From: Brienomyrus brachyistius
Lineage: Eukaryota; Chordata; Actinopteri; Osteoglossiformes; Mormyridae
NCBI RefSeq assembly: GCF_023856365.1
Contig: NC_064537.1
Coordinates: 687,001 to 751,000 of the forward strand
Length of the DNA: 64,000 bases
Direction of reading: 5' to 3'
The notes under the pieces: model-generated
Seen by the model: the letters and a program-made list of their open reading frames with translations, nothing else
The model's database searches: none
Told to the model about the DNA's origin: nothing
Shown here: positions 61,940 to 64,000 of the stretch, piece after piece
Layout: each line of letters begins with the position of its first letter
Numbering within the stretch: the stretch's first letter is position 1
Program-made: the position numbers and the translations under genes

Positions 61940-62898
61940 TGATGTGGCCCATAGTATAGCTGTGGCCCATGGTGTACCTGCGGCCCAGGGTATACCTGAG
62001 GCACATGGCGTACCTGCAGTCCATTGCATACCTGTGGCCAATGACATACCTGCGGCCTATGGCGTACCTGCGACCCATGGCGTACCTGCGGCCCATGGCG
62101 TACCTGCGGCTTATGGCATACATGTGGCATACCTGCGGCCTATGGCGTACCTGCGGCTTATGGCATACCTGCGGCCCATGGCGTACCTGCGGCTTATGGC
62201 ATACCTGCGGCCATTGGCGTAACTGCGTTTCAGGGCGTACCTGCAGTCCATTGCATACCTGTGGCCAATGACGTATCTGCAGTCCATTGCATACCTATGG
62301 CCCATGGCGTACCTGCAGTCCATTGCATACCTGTGGCCAATGACGTACCTGCGGCCCATGGCGTACCTGCGGCTTATGGCGTACCTGCAGCCCATGGCGT
62401 ACCTGCGGCCCATGGCGTACCTGCGGCTTATGGCGTACCTGCAGCCCATGGCGTACCTGTGGCTTATGGCGTACCTGCGGCCCATGGCGTACCTGCAGCC
62501 CATGGCGTACCTGCGGCTTATGGCATACCTGCAGCCCATGGCGCAACTGCGGCCCATGGCGTACCTGCGGCTTATGGTGTACCTGCAGTCCATTGCATAC
62601 CTGTGGCCAATGACGTACCTGCGGCCCATGGCGTACCTGCGGCTTATGGCGTACCTGCAGCCCATGGCGTACCTGCGGCCCATGGCGTACCTGCGGCTTA
62701 TGGCGTACCTGCAGCCCATGGCGTACCTGCGGCTTATGGCGTACCTGCGGCCCATGGCGTACCTGCGGCCCATGGCGTACCTGCGGCCCATGGCGTACCT
62801 ACAGTCCATTGCATACCTGTGGCCAATGACGTACCTGTGGCTCATGGCATACCTGTGGACTAGGGTATACCTGCGGCTTATGGCATACCTGCGGCTAT
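61940..62898. repeat. Minisatellite, 18-bp unit
   Basis: About 53 copies of TGGCGTACCTGCGGCCCA with variants such as GGCTTATGGC, CAGCCCATGG and CAGTCCATTGCATACC. Larger blocks of several variant units recur (for example starting near 62330 and 62600). The 18-bp period leaves 200-270 codon frames open on both strands (HGVPAA and RRYAMG patterns); these are not called as genes. The array lies immediately upstream of the class A receptor. Confidence 0.95.
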
Positions 62899-62969
62899 AA
62901 GCAGCCTCCCGCTTACATGCTGATTCCCACATTCATGCCTTCATCTCCAGCCAATTTTATTACTTCAAC

Positions 62970-63335
62970 TCACTACTCACTGATATTACTGGTAAATAAA
63001 ATCCAGATAGTCCAGAACTCTGCCGCCCGCCTCTTCATCCACACTCATTCCTACTCACACAGCATGCATACTTCGGAGTCTTCACTGGAACCCTATAAGA
63101 CAACGCATTTTCCCGTTTAGCTCCCCGACTGTAAAACTCCTTCCCTGCTGCTATTCGTCTGTCTATCTCGGCCTTATATTTCAAACACAAGTTAAAAACC
63201 TTTCTGTTTGCTCAAGTGTATAAGCTTCCTCATCCATAATATGTTTTGTCATTTTCTTATTTGTTTCTTATACCTTATTCTATGTAAGCGTCTTTGAGAT
63301 CTATATAAAATTGTTATTTTTATTAGTATGGTTAT
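62970..63335 (+). mobile_element. LINE (L2-like) 3' end
   Basis: Remnants 'KIQIVQNSAARLF' (near 62998-63036) and a 'FKHKLKTFLFAQ'-like stretch (near 63178-63213) mark the C-terminus of an L2-type ORF2. A short 3' UTR follows, ending GCGTCTTTGAGATCTATATA and AAATTGTTATTTTTATTA. Truncated and out of frame. Confidence 0.75.
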
Positions 63336-63349
63336 TATCAAGAATACTG

Positions 63350-63418
63350 CTACTACTACTACTACTACTACTAATAATAATAATAATAATAATAATAATT
63401 ATTATTATTATTATTATA
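63350..63418. repeat. ACT and AAT/ATT trinucleotide microsatellite
   Basis: ACT copies are followed by AAT, then ATT copies, which form a small self-complementary tract. It probably grew from the LINE tail just upstream. Confidence 0.9.
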
Positions 63419-64000
63419 TGTTCATACAAGAGCTAATTGAATTCATTGCCATAGTGCCGCTTAGATCCTGGCTGCAGTTTTCTGCCTGAATGCTTCATGT
63501 TTCTGGACACATACCACCCCCAGCAGGACAGGAAGGGCATTGCATGGTCACTTTGAAGGACGTTTTCCAGAGAAGGTGAGAAACTGCATACACACTTTTA
63601 TCAGTACCCGACTATGCAAGAAACAAAACTTTACTATACAGAAAATCTCGTTGCAATAGCTATTTTGGGTTTTTCAAAGTTGCAAAGAAAATATTTTATC
63701 AGTAGTCTGCATTCATTTTGTAGCAGAACCTGCACATAAAGACATTATTCATGCCCATTTGTGTAAGCAAACATGCTCAGGCACAAAGATATGCAAAGTC
63801 CTACTGATAAGACCGGAAAACTGTGCAGTTAGGGCAACAGGTCTCGAATGCTAATGCTAATGCCCACTGTGAAATAGCTATGTAGAGCCAGGATGATTTT
63901 ACACAACGCACTGCATTCTGTAAAACAGCACAAACGAAACAGATTAACTGCCTGGGAAGATTTCCTGCTAGGAGGTCACAACAACTGGCACCACATGGTA
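63419..64000. other. Unassigned right edge
   Basis: No gene or element was recognised. A triplicated GCTAAT-like word lies near 63850-63862. Confidence 0.4.

Noticed and set aside
7453..62898. CRISPR-like appearance of regular repeats
   Set aside because: Units are head-to-tail without unique spacers, there are no cas genes, and the DNA is that of a vertebrate.
62111..62932. 273-codon minus-strand frame (RRYAMG repeats)
   Set aside because: 18-bp array upstream of the receptor; open on both strands.
63560..63580. Possible splice donor (GAGAAG|GTGAGA) at the right edge
   Set aside because: No acceptor-bounded coding stretch with a recognisable product lies to its left.

Overview
This window looks like nuclear genomic DNA of a ray-finned (teleost) fish. 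Genes are split by GT/AG introns. The mobile elements are fish-type: L2-clade LINEs, an RTE/Rex3-like LINE, Tc1/mariner elements, tRNA-derived SINEs with an L2-type tail, and Ty3/gypsy LTRs. The sequence is unusually rich in tandem repeats, with about twenty minisatellite or microsatellite arrays. I found no bacterial-type operons, no CRISPR array and no rRNA or tRNA gene.

Two protein-coding genes can be supported. (1) 7399-20571 (+) is an apparently complete 13-exon class B1 GPCR of the glucagon receptor type. Splicing is phase-consistent and gives 521 residues, with a signal peptide, six-cysteine hormone-binding domain, seven helices and a long cytoplasmic tail. (2) 60372-61790 (-) is a single-exon rhodopsin-like (class A) GPCR. 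Directly after helix 7 it runs into twelve in-frame 15-residue repeats encoded by a 45-bp minisatellite. The pairing is positional; nothing in the sequence shows that the two receptors act together.

Layout. 1-1.35 kb: nothing recognised. 1.35-3.6 kb: L2 LINE (-). 4.1-4.3 kb: SINE (-). 4.3-5.65 kb: decayed Tc1/mariner (+). 7.4-20.6 kb: glucagon receptor gene, with minisatellites in introns 1, 3, 6, 7 and 9, a Rex3-like LINE in intron 6, a hairpin element in intron 8, a gypsy LTR piece in intron 9 and a solo LTR in intron 12. 21.1-33.5 kb: minisatellites, LINE 3' ends, a Tc1 scrap, an LTR piece and long stretches with no recognised feature. 33.5-38.0 kb: Tc1 fossil, second L2 copy, SINE and a mariner-type MITE. 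39-44 kb: GATA microsatellite, a 2.5-kb 45-bp array with block duplications, and a 54-bp array. 44-51 kb: mostly unassigned, with palindromic hairpins and a SINE tail. 51.5-56.7 kb: an array built on GGGTTA hexamers, gypsy pol fragment, Tc1 scrap, LINE fossil, LTR and a 21-bp array. 56.8-60 kb: an L2 LINE with one obvious frameshift, then another LINE (-). 60.4-62.9 kb: class A GPCR gene flanked by an 18-bp array. 63-64 kb: LINE tail and unassigned sequence.

Many long open frames here lie in arrays whose repeat unit has no stop codon. They are artefacts of tandem duplication and are not annotated as genes, except where the 45-bp array continues the frame of the class A receptor. All calls come from reading the sequence; no database search, alignment program or expression data was available.
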